A stretch of 64,000 nucleotides of DNA from Notamacropus eugenii (taxonomy: Eukaryota; Chordata; Mammalia; Diprotodontia; Macropodidae): assembly GCF_028372415.1 (NCBI RefSeq), contig NC_092878.1, positions 255,501-319,500 on the forward strand, in the 5' to 3' direction. Shown one piece after another: positions 47,801-58,250 of the stretch. A model generated the notes under the pieces. The model did not search any database and was not told the DNA's origin. It saw nothing but the letters and a program-made list of their open reading frames with translations. Position numbers and translations under genes: made by a program. Positions within the stretch are counted from its first letter, which is position 1. Every line of letters begins with the position of its first letter.

Positions 47801-49521
47801 TACCTCAAACTCCCCCACTATGAACGTGATAAATTTAACCTTAAAATAAAAAAGAAAAAAGTTAAGGAGGTGAATAAAACTCTTGGTAAGGTAGATATGA
47901 TAGATCTCTGGAGAAAACCGAATGGGGACAGAAATGAATATATATTTTTCTCAGCAGTAGATGGCAAATATAGAAAAATTGACCATGCTCTAGGGTATAA
48001 AAACCTCACAATCCAGTGCAGAAAGGCAGAGATAGTGAATGCATCCTTCTCAGATCATAATGCAATAAAAATTATATGTAATAAAAGGCCATGGGAAAGA
48101 TAAACTAAAAATTAATTGAAAATTCAATAATCTAATCCTAAAGAAGGAGTCGGTTAAACAACAGATCATAGAAACAATCAACAACTTCGTTCAAGAGAAC
48201 GACAATAATGAGACAACCTACCAAATCTTATGGGATACTGCAAAAGCAGTTCTTAGGAGAAGCTTTATATCATAGAACATCTGCAAGAATAAAATAGAGA
48301 AAGAGGAGATCAAAGACTTGGGCATCCAGCTGTTGAAAATCTCAAAGTAAATACCAAATTAGAAATATTCAACACCAAAGGAGAGATCTATAAGGTTGAA
48401 ATTAAGAAAACTATTGAATTAATAAATAAAACTAATAGTTGGTTTTATGAAAAAACATAAAATTTATAAACCTTTGGTCAATTTGAGGAAAATAAGAAAT
48501 AAAACCAAATTACAAATATCAAAAATGAAAGGGGTGAACTCACATCCAAAGAGAAGGAAATTAATACAATAATTAGAAATTACTTTGCCCAACTTTATGC
48601 CCATAAATTCAACAATCTAAATGAGATGGGTGAGTATTTTAAAAAATAGATGTTGCTCAGAATAACAGAAGAGGAAGTTAAATATTTAACCTCATCTGAG
48701 AAAAAGAAATTGAACAAGCCATCAAAGAAATCCCTAGGAAAAAATCTCCAGGGCAGGATGGATTCACAAGTGAATTCTATGAAACATTTAAAGAAAAGTT
48801 AATTCCAATATTATATAGACTATTTGGGAAAATTAGGGAAGAAGAAGCCCTCCCAAATTCTTATTCTGATACAAATATGGATTTTGATACCTAAACTGGG
48901 AAGAGCCAAAGCAGAGAAAGAAAATTATAGACCAATTTCTCTAAAAAATATAGATGCAAAAATTTTAAATAAGATTTTAGCAAAAAGAATACAGCAACTT
49001 ACCATGAGAATAATACATCATGATCCAGCAGGATTTATAACAGATGCAGGGCTGGTTCAATATTAGGAAAACTATTAGCATTATCAATCACATCAACAAC
49101 AAAACTAACAGAAACCACATGATTATCTCAATAGATGCGGGAAAAGCTTTTGACAAAATAAGACACCTGTTCCTATTAAAAACACTGGAGAGCTTAGGAA
49201 TAAAGGGAACTTTCCAAAAAATAATAAGGAGGATCTACCTAAAACCTTCAACAAGTATTATATGCAATGGAGACAAACTAGATAAATTTGCAACAACAAC
49301 AGGGGTGAATAAAGGATGTCCACTATCACCACTATTACTCAGTATGGTACTAGAAATGTTAGCTGTAGCAATAAGAGCAGATAAAGAAATTGAAGGAATT
49401 AGAATAGACAAAGAAAAAACTAAGTTATCACTCTTTGCCGATGATATGATGATAGATTCAAGTAAAAATCTACTTGAAATAATAAACAACTTTGGCAAAG
49501 TTGCAGATTACAAAATAATCA
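44835..49521 (+). mobile_element. L1 LINE with near-complete ORF1 and most of ORF2, 3'-deleted
   Basis: It begins with 'gggatggagtcaagatggca', a typical L1 5' start. A 5' UTR of about 0.9 kb runs to ORF1 (ATG at 45729). A purine-rich inter-ORF tract lies at 47160-47390, and ORF2 starts near 47396 (TVNVNGMNSP). Unusually the 5' end is kept while the 3' end is missing: the element stops inside ORF2 after the RT domain ([11 protein letters not shown]), and GOLGA3 3' UTR follows. About 517 bases of that UTR, present in copy 1 (19521-20037), are also missing, so one deletion probably took both. Stops break ORF1 and ORF2, so it is inactive. Confidence 0.88.
45729..46790 (+). pseudogene. L1 ORF1, broken
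   Basis: ORF1 proteins are RNA-binding chaperones with a coiled coil, an RRM and a C-terminal domain. The first frame gives 115 residues (MNKKQRRKQETIESFYGDKN...) with a coiled coil containing tandem 14-residue units (IEQMEKEAQNLTGK, IGQMEKEIKKLTGE), then a TGA at 46074. RRM words follow (NLRIIGLPE near 46283), then IIKENYPEVLDPEGKIVIER and RNILAKFQDYKVKEKIL. The C-terminal part is split by further frame changes. Confidence 0.8.
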
Positions 49522-49535
49522 CCTCAGTCAAATGA
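47396..49535 (+). pseudogene. L1 ORF2 (endonuclease and RT), broken
   Basis: The endonuclease part shows CLQGTHLKQSDT, KAGVTILISDKA, then LWRKPNGDRNEYIFFSAVDG and SFSDHNAIKI with the catalytic SDH intact. The RT part shows [20 protein letters not shown], then after a frameshift [26 protein letters not shown] and GCPLSPLL, with the catalytic FADD intact at 49434-49445. A stop ends the first RT frame at about 49066 (…GLVQY) because of an apparent 2-base loss that is also present in the L1 at 49693-53567. Confidence 0.85.
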
Positions 49536-49692
49536 AGCTGGTGAAAATACAGTCCCAGCAGACTGGACTTTATAACCATGTTACAAGTAGATTTAAAAAA
49601 ACAGAAAGCTTCTCTTTTCATCTTTTTTCAGCTCAGGAGTCATTGTTTCTGATAAATGTGAATGGAAAAAATTAAGACACCACATCAGGGCA
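49523..49692 (+). pseudogene. GOLGA3: GOLGA3 3' UTR remnant between two L1s
   Basis: The text from 'cacctcagtcaaatgaagct' to 'gacaccacatcagggcagag' matches 20038-20215 of copy 1 in the same orientation with scattered differences. It ends where a minus-strand L1 starts. Confidence 0.8.
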
Positions 49693-52600
49693 GAGATGTT
49701 TTGATATGCCTCTTTTTAAACAAGTGTGATTTAGAGCATTTTTCTTATGAATATAGATAGCTTTATTTTCTTCCTCTGAAAATTGCCTGTTCATATCCTT
49801 TGACCAATTATTAACTGGAGAATGAGTTGCATTCTTTTTGATTTGACTCAATTCTCTATTTTAGAAATGAGCCCATTAATTTCTCAAACAGTAGATTGCT
49901 ATATTCATTGACTGCTTTGTCTTGAGTACCTAACATATTCCACTGGTCTACCCTTCTGTTTCTTAGCCAGTACCAAGTGGTTTTGATAATTTCTGCTTTA
50001 TAATACAATATGAGATCTGGTAGAGCTAGGCCACCTTCCCTAGCATTACTTTTCATTAGTTCCCTGGATATTCTGGACATTTTGTTCTTTCAGATAAATT
50101 TTGATATTATTGTTTCTAGCTCTAGGAAATAATTATCTGATAGTTTAATTGGTATGGCACTGAATAAGTAAATTAATTTAGGTAGAATTGTCATTTTTAT
50201 TATATTGGCTCAGCCTTCCCACAAGCAAGTGATCTTTTTCCACTTAGATATCACTTTATTTGTGTGAAAAGTGTTTTGTAATTGTGTTCATATAGTCCCT
50301 GGGTTTGTTTTGACAGGTAGACTCCCAAATATTTTATAGGGTCTAGTGTAGCTTTAAATGGGATTTCTCTTTCTACCTCTTGATGTTGGGCTTTGTTACT
50401 AATATATAGAAATGCAGAAGATTTATGTGGGTTTATTTTGTAACCTGCAACTTTACCAAAGTTGTTTATTATTTCAAGTAGATTTTTACTTGATTCTCTG
50501 TGATTCTCTAAGTATATCATCTTTTCATCTCCAAAGAGGGAAAACTTAGTTTCTTCTTTGTCTATTCTAATTCCTTCGACTTCTTTTTCTTCTCTTATTT
50601 CTATAGCTAAAATTTCTAGTACCATACTGAATAATAGTGGTGATAATGGACATACTTGTTTCACCCCTGCCCTTATTGGAAATGCATCTAGCTTATCCTC
50701 ATTGCATATAATGTTTGCTGAAGGTTTTAGGTAGGTCCTGCTTACTATTTTATGGAAATTTTCATTTATTCCTGTGCTCTCGGGTGTTTTCAATAAGAAT
50801 GGGTATTTTATTTTGTCAGAACCTTTTCTGCATCTATTGAGATAACCATGTGGTTTCTGTTAGTTTTCCTGTTGATATGATCAATAATGCTAATAGTTTT
50901 CCTAATATTGAACCAGCCCTGCATCTGTTATAAATCCTGCTGGATCATGATGTATTATTCTCATGGTAAGTTGCTGTATTCTTTTTGCTAAAATCTTATT
51001 TAAAATTTTTGCATCTATATTCCTTAGAGAAATTGGTCTATATATTTTTTTCTCTGTTTTGGCTCTTCCTGATTTAGGATAAAAACCCAAAACCATATTT
51101 GTATCATAAAATAATTTGGAAGGACTCCTTCTCCATTTTTCCCAAATAGTATATTCCAATAAAGTATTGGAATGAACTTTTCTTGAAATGTTTCATAGAA
51201 TTCACTTGTGAATCTATCTTGCCCTGGAGATTTTTCCCAGGAAGTTCACTGATAGCTTGTTCAACTTCTTTTTCTGAGATGGGGTTATTTAAATATTCAA
51301 CTTGCTCTTTTTTTAATCTGAGCAATTTATATGTTTTAAAATAATCATCCATCTCATTTATATTCTCGAATTTATGGGCATTAAGTTGGGCTCAGTAATT
51401 TCTAATTATTGTTTTAATTTCCTCTTCATTGGAGGTGAGTTCACCCTCTTCCTTTTTGATATTGGTAATTTCGTTTTATTCTTTATTTTTTTAAATCAAA
51501 TTGACCAAAGGCTTATTAACTTTATTGGTTTTTTCATAAAACCAACTCAGTTTTATTTATTACTTTAACAGTTTTCTTAATTTCAATTTTATTAGTTTCT
51601 CCTTTGGTTTTCAGTATTTCTTCTTTAGTATTTACTTGCGGATTTTAATTCGTTCTTTTTCTAGCTTTTTCAGCTGCATGCCCAAGTCATTGATCTCCTC
51701 TTTCTCTATTTTATTCATGCAGGCATTCAAAGATATAAAACTTCCCCTAAGAACTGCTTTTGCAGGATCCCATAAGATTTGGTAGGTTGTCTCATTATTG
51801 TCATTCTCTTGAATGAAGTTGTTGATTGTTTCTATGATTTGTTGTTTAACCCACTCATTCTTTAGGATTATTTAGTTTCCAATTAATTTTTGGTCTATCT
51901 TTCCATGGCCTTTTATTACATGTAATTTTTATTGCATTATGATCTGAGAAGGATGCTTTGACTATCTCTGCCTTTCTGTACTGGATTGTGAGGTTTTTAT
52001 GGTTTAGTACATGGTCAATTTTTGTATACATGCCATGTACCACTGTACCTTTCTACCCCCATTCAATTTTCTCCAGAGATCTATCATGTCTACCTTATCC
52101 AGAGTTTTAGTCACCTCTTTAACTTCTTTCTTGTTTATTATGTTTATTCAAGTTCAGAGAGGGGGAGGCTGAGGTCCCCCACTACTATACTTTTGCTGTC
52201 TATCTCTTCCTGTAACTCCTTTAATTTCTCCTCTAAGAATTTGGATGCTTTCAGGTAGTCCCATAATTTTTAAGTTCTCCCCTGGATCTATTTTCCAGGT
52301 CAGTTGTTTTTCCAATGAGATATTTCACATTATCTTCTCTTTTTTCATTCTTTCATTTTCTTTTGTAATTTCTTGGCTTCTCATAAAGTCATTAACTTCT
52401 ATCAGCTCCATTCTAATTTTTAAAGAACTATTTTCTTCAGTGAGCTTTTGAACCTCCCTTTCCATTTGGCTAATTCTGGTTTTTAAAGCATTCTTCTCCT
52501 CATTGGCTTTTTGGACTTCTTTTTCCAATTTTGTTAGACTATTTTCAAAGGTATTATTCTCCTCAGCATTTTGGAGGGTCTCCTTTAGCAAACTGTTGAA

Positions 52601-53567
52601 TCGCTTTTCATGATTTTCTTGCATTGCTTTCATTTATCTTCCCAATCTTTCCTCCACCTCTTTTAATTGATTTTCAAAATCCTTTTTGAGCTCTTCCATG
52701 GCCTGAGACCATTGCCTATTCCTCTTGGAGGCTTCTGATGGTAAGCATTGTTATTCCTCATCAGAAGGGATGGAAGAAAATACCTATTCATCAAGAAAAT
52801 AACCTTCTAAAGTTTTACTTTTGGGGGGCATTTTCCCAGCCAGTTACTTGACTTTTGAGTCCTTTGTCAAGAGGAGGGCATACTCTCAGTTCCTCCATGG
52901 TGGCACAATCAAGGGAGACAAGTTTACTCCTCTTCTGGCCTGTGCTCTGGTCTGGGAGCTACCAAAGGTTCTCTGCTGAGGATCTGCAAGTAAAACTCCC
53001 TTTCCAGAGCCTCCACCAGCTCAACCATGACAGCCAGCACTCTTCCTCACCCCCATGCCACCATACAGGGCTGAGACTCTGATCAGTGGCTCAATTCCCC
53101 CAGGGGCTTTAGGCGGAGGGATCCAAAGATGGACACTGCTGCTGCTGCTGCTGCTCCTGCCACCATCTGGGGCTAGGGGAGGACCCTAGTCTCACCCTAT
53201 TGAAAAAGCTTTCTCACTGATCTTTGAAGCTTTGTTTGTTTTTGTGAGTTGAGGGATCTCAAAACTGCTGCTGCTGCTGGGGATTCCACCCCTGAGGCTT
53301 GTTCCTCTGCTCCTGTTCCTTCCAGCCTGTGGGCAAGGATGGGCTGGGCTCTGTGGGCTGCACTCTGCATGGCAATCTGTACAATAGACCCTTCCTGTCA
53401 ACCTTTTCAGACTACCTTGGGCTGGAAATCTCTTTCACTCTGTCATTTTGTGGCTTCTGCTGCTCTAGAATTTGTTTAGAGTCATTTTTTACATGTATTT
53501 TATGGACGTGAGGGAGGAGATAGAGTATGTGCACCTTTCTACTCTACCATCTTCTCTCTGCCCCCTC
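49693..53567 (-). mobile_element. L1 LINE with internal ORF1-to-ORF2 deletion (copy B)
   Basis: On the minus strand it starts at 53567 with 'gcagagagaagatggtagag', a full 5' end. A 5' UTR with a (CAG)n run (complement of 53139-53157) follows, then ORF1 from about 52790 (EELKKDFENQLKEVEERL, EENNTFENSLTKLEKEVQ, KLTEENSSLKIRMELIE). At 52248-52245 (GCAT) it jumps into ORF2 (ILRGE..., then LYLPL-type words and DKVDMI), exactly as in copy A. The endonuclease SDHNAI is intact at about 51940. The RT frame shows [25 protein letters not shown] then stop, [20 protein letters not shown], and FGDE in place of FADD at 50535-50524. The 3' part reaches about 49693 without a clear poly(A). Confidence 0.85.
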
Positions 53568-53569
53568 AG

Positions 53570-55070
53570 AGTTTTCTTTTCTTATCCACTGTCACTTTTT
53601 TCATTGTATTGTTTAAATCCATTCCCAATTAAAGTTATGAGATAGGTTTTTATTTTTCTCTCTGATTCATGACCCTTCATCCTCTGCTCTCTCTTTTCTC
53701 TATATTCTTTATTCAATTAAAGTTTCCTAAGTCTCCTTTCTGGACTCTGCCCTCTCTACTTTCTGCCTCTACTTTATACAGCTTACCCTGGGGGAATCCC
53801 CTTTTCCATTGTGCCTCTCTCTTAAAACCATGCCAATGATTGCAACTGTCAGGGAGGACACACCCTGGTAAGTCCCTCCTCCACTACAGGTCTATACCTT
53901 CTCTTGTTGACCCTTTTTCCCTCAACTTTTGTCCAGACATCTCCTATGCCCAAGCTCTCCCACTCTTCCCTGTGCCAATCACCCCCAAAGGTTCCAACTC
54001 TCTCCTCCCAGGACAAATAGGCTTTTCAGGCCCCCAGTTCCCCTCTGGCCTCATCCAATACTGGGTCCTCATCTCCCTTTACCCATAGGAGTTTTCTTCA
54101 GTGAAGTCCCAAGGCCTCTCTCCTTCCTTTGTTAGCCTTTTCCCTTCTCCCTACCCACCCTCTGGTTGCTCTTTTCTGTTTGAGATCACTGAGGTCACCT
54201 TACCCTCCTTGCTAACCCTTGATTTGACTCTGGGGCACCACTCCCTTCTTTCCATCCCCCTGCTCCATCCTCACCTTGTACATACAACATTCCACGTTGT
54301 ATTATGGTCCCACAGAAGAAGCATTCAGCAGAAAGTAGGTAGTCCCATGTTCTGTCCAGAAGGCTCCCTGTCTACCTCTTCAGTGTTATGTTTACCAGAT
54401 TTCTGCCATCACTCCTGTCTCTGAAACCTCTTTTCTGGCCCCTCTGTTGCCATTCCAGTCTTTGCCTCCTGTGTTTACTCACTCCTCTAGCATTTCTTTT
54501 GTCTGGGGTGTTCAAGAAGCAAAGAGTCTTCTCAGCTCTAGTTTTCTTTCTAAACATGCTTCTATCTCTTCTTTCTTATTGAACATGGGTCTTTTGTCCT
54601 GTGTGGCTAAGCTCAGACTTGCAGGATGTGTTGCCCTGGGATGTAGAAATGTCCTTTTCTTGGCATGTCAAGGTTTTTTTTTTTCCTGATGGCTGCAGAA
54701 CGTGTGCTTTCTAAATTTGTTCACTTAAACTGCTTTGTGTCTGGAGTTTGCAGTTGGGTTTTGTTCTGGAGGTGATCTGGGAAGTTTTTGGATTGAAGCT
54801 TCATTTTCTAGATTCAGAAGTTCTTGGAAGCTCTCTCCATAGTTATATTTTCCTGGTTATGACATTGGTTTTTGTCCTGTTATATTCTGGTGGAGACTCA
54901 CCATCCTGTCTTTGAGATCTGTATGTTGTACCTTAATTTTCTTGGGTTTGGCTTTTCTTCTGCTGGCTTGTCCTCCCCAACAAACTTTTTTTTTTGCTTT
55001 CCCCCTCAATGGTTCTCTCTTTTGTTTCTTTGGAGACTTGCCATGGCAGATTCAAATGTTTCTATTACGC
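53570..55070 (-). mobile_element. Old L1-like element cut off near the start of ORF2
   Basis: In reverse, it runs from 'aatgatgagcgtaatagaaa' (55068) through the part that matches 14400-14845 and the part that matches 1-800, to the ORF2 start (KTYLITLIGNGFKQ) at about 53620. It ends where the 5' end of L1 copy B begins. So this old element is continuous here but split or truncated elsewhere in the window. I see no intact protein domain in its upstream part. Confidence 0.65.
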
Positions 55071-57170
55071 TCATCATTATTTTTGCTTTGGAAGATATCA
55101 GTTCTGCTCTCACAATTCTTCTTTCTCTTTTAAACCCCTCAGGAGCCGTGTACTCCTAAAATTTCCCAGAGTTCTCTGTCTCAAGGATTGAATTGTTTCC
55201 CTTCAATCTGCAGTATTTATTCATTGAAGCCTGAACTCATTTACTAGATCTGGAGGCCACATTTCCTTCTGTTGTTACTGGTTTTCTTATTGATTGATCT
55301 AACCCTAAACGTTCTCTGATTCTATCAGGGTCTTTGAGATTCATTCTTCCTAGTATTTTCTTTGGTACTTTCAATCTTGATTCCCTGCCTATTTTTCTTA
55401 GCTCTCACTTCTGACTTTATCCCCTTTGATTGTAATTTCTTTGGGAGCTGGATCTCAAAGTGTCTTGGCCTCCTGCCACCCTTGGCAATTCATGGTTCAC
55501 CAGCCTAGGTCTTGGCCTCTGACTTTTGGGAGGTCAGTTGAGTGCTAGGCTCTTCCCTCAGGTTTGATGGGAGTGCTGCATAGCACTCCCCATCTGCCCA
55601 TGCACAGTGTCATGCCCTGGTGACCTGTCTTGCTCCCTGAGTTCCTCAGCTCTCTGGTCCAACGCTGGCAGTCCAGAGGCTGCAGGTCAGAAAACTGCAG
55701 CATTGGTGCTTCTGGGATACAGTCACTGGGAATATTTTTGCTCCTGAAGAGCTATGATCAAGCTGCCAGCACTGCCTGAGTATTTCCATGGCACTGGAAA
55801 GAAGGAAGGGGAAGGTTCAGGGGTAAGTTCTGATGCAAACCTGTGTTGTGTCTTTGGGTGTTCTAGTTTAGGAGGTAGAAGAGTGAGTGAGCTCAAAATC
55901 AATGCCTGGGTACTTTCTCCCCTTATTTTGGATTCGGGTGTCCTAGATCATGGACAGAAGTGGAGTTTTTTTTTCCTCTGGTACAAAGAGATTGGAGAAG
56001 TCTGTTTTGGAGAAGTCTGAGAGGTTCTGGGGATCAGAGAAAATGTCTAGGCCACCAACTTGTTGTTCATGTGACCTGGAAGGCTCTAAACATGGAATCT
56101 TAGATCTAGGTTTGAAGGGGCCTCACATCATCTTGGAGATTTAGGTAAGTGCCTACTGACGTTATGGGAAGCACAGACACTGATTTTCCAATGGGGCTGT
56201 TTCAGCAGGAGAATATGGATACTTTAAACGTATTGTTGCTTCAAGATTAATGTGGTAAAGTCCAACATCCTATTTCTCCCACCCTATTCAGCCTTCCCCA
56301 TCCTTTTTTTAAAACCATAAATAATATTGAAGCCAATTTGTTAATTTCAAATACTTTTCTTGTGAGTGTCTCAGCAAACAGTAGAGGAAGTGTGTGAGCT
56401 TGTGTGTGTTTTTAAAGAAGTGTAATGTGGCCCTTTATATTGATTATGTTAATTATTTGAAAATTTTTTTTTTAGAGATGATTAAGCGGCACATCTGGCT
56501 TCAGACACTCTAGCTGTGTGACCCTGGACAAGTCACTTAATCTATTTACTTCTATTTCCTCAATTGTAAAATGGAGATAATAATAGCTTAAAAATTATTA
56601 TGGGGATAAAAACAACCTTGCAGGGGTCTTATGCGGATCATCTGAGATAATATTTATAAGGGCCCCGAGCACAGAGAATGCACAGCATGCAGTAGTACTC
56701 TATAAATGATTCTTGCCCTCCCTTTTTAGCATCTTCCCTTTGGACGTCATCTGAATGTGAATAGATGAGGGTGGACTTACATACTTTCTTCTCTCAGTAA
56801 TTAGTCTTTACAATAAATTATTTCATCATTTTTTTCTAGCATCTGTCACTGGGTGCACTGTCCTGGAACACTTTCCTGATGTGGATCTTGAGTTCTTGGA
56901 AAATGGCCTTAGGAAGTTTACTTTTCTCCATCAGGGCTGAGGATCACCTAGACCATCTGTCTGATTCTCTTGAGTTTTTCCTTCCCAAAGGCTTTGGAGT
57001 CTCCAACTGGAAGATATAAAGGAAGAGAAATAGCCTCTTTAATGGCGTAAATCCGTCCTCCCAGACAAGGACATTTTACTGAGGGAGCTCTCAGAGTGGC
57101 AGCAAGTTGTAAAAACTGGGATGAGACAGCGCCCCCTGCTGAGGTTGTCATCACAGGTGAGTGAGAGGAC
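55071..57170. other. Right-arm-only segment
   Basis: The left arm joins directly at the two ends of this piece (14399/14400). It probably holds the upstream part of the old L1-like element on the minus strand, plus a SINE at 56485-56725. I see no gene. Either the left arm lost it or it was inserted on the right. Confidence 0.6.
56485..56725 (+). repeat. Core-SINE, sense
   Basis: It shows 'ctggcttcagacactctagc', 'gtgaccctggacaagtcact', 'cctcaattgtaaaatggaga' and a 'ctctataaatga' end. Confidence 0.8.
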
Positions 57171-57204
57171 AAGCATCTTAAGGGCCTGCTCATCTCTTTA
57201 AACA

Positions 57205-57445
57205 AGAGCAACCCTCCTTAGCCATGATAGTCATAGCACCTCAAAGTTTACATGTTACACGTGTCCATGACCTCATTTGATCCTCACAACAACTTTGATA
57301 AGTAGGTTACATTATGTGGAGGGCAGCAGTGAAGTGACTTGCCCAGGGTTACCCTTCTAGGAAGCGTCTGAGGCAGGATTTGAACTCAGATCTTTCTGAC
57401 TACAGGGCCAGCTCTTTCTCCATGGTAACCCTGGCTGCCTGAGAT
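57205..57445 (-). repeat. Core-SINE with tRNA-like head, antisense
   Basis: It is the mirror of 14150-14345: 'catttgatcctcacaacaac', 'cttgcccagggttaccc', 'ggatttgaactcagatcttt', and the head 'cctggctgcc'. Confidence 0.8.
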
Positions 57446-58009
57446 GGTGTGAGGAAGAAGATGCAGATGATGAACTGCTGGAGCATGTGTGCCTAGCAAA
57501 GTGCTAAGATCTCACCCAATAATGCTCCAGTCCAGTAGGCCTGTGTTTACATGGCTATGGGGAGGTCTATTTCTTCCTATTCCAGAAGAGGAGGCTCCAA
57601 GAAGCAGAGGTGACTCACAGAGGTGGTGCCAGCATGCAGAATCACCAGAGTTCTATCCCCAAGGCCAGGGGGCTGGGGGCAGGGTCTGTCTATTCAGGCT
57701 GTTCCCAGAAAAGTTGGACAAGTGGTGACCAAGGAGTTATCATGGTGCCAAGTACTGATATGCAGCTAGGAAGGTGGTATAGGAAGCCACAGCTTATTAC
57801 CAGAAAATGTGGACTTATACATTTGCAGTGTGCTTGTCTTTATATATTCAAGATGTTGTCTTTATATGAAGGTGCTTTTTTTGTACAGGCTAAAATGCAC
57901 AGCATGAGAGCACCACTGGTATACGTGCACACAAAGTGCTATACAGTGTATGTTGTGTTACTATCTAGGCTTTGGATTGTGTAACAATTGTGTGTTGGAA
58001 GTGATGGAA

Positions 58010-58250
58010 TTCAGGGCTGCTAGGAGGGCCTGGAATCTAGAAGACCTGAGTTCAAATCCAGCCTCAGACACTACTTAGTAGCAAATGTGTTCACCTCTAT
58101 TTGTCTTGTTTTCCTCCTCTGTAAAATGGAGGCCATAATAGCATGTCCTTCCGAGGGTGGCTGTAAGGATCAAATGAGATAAGAACTGTAAAGCACTTAC
58201 CCCAATGAGTGGCACACAGTAGGTGCTTAATACATGTTAGCCATCATTTG
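58010..58250 (+). repeat. Core-SINE, sense
   Basis: It is the mirror of 13375-13620: 'gacctgagttcaaatccagc', 'cctctgtaaaatggaggcca', 'tgagtggcacacagtaggtg'. Confidence 0.85.
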
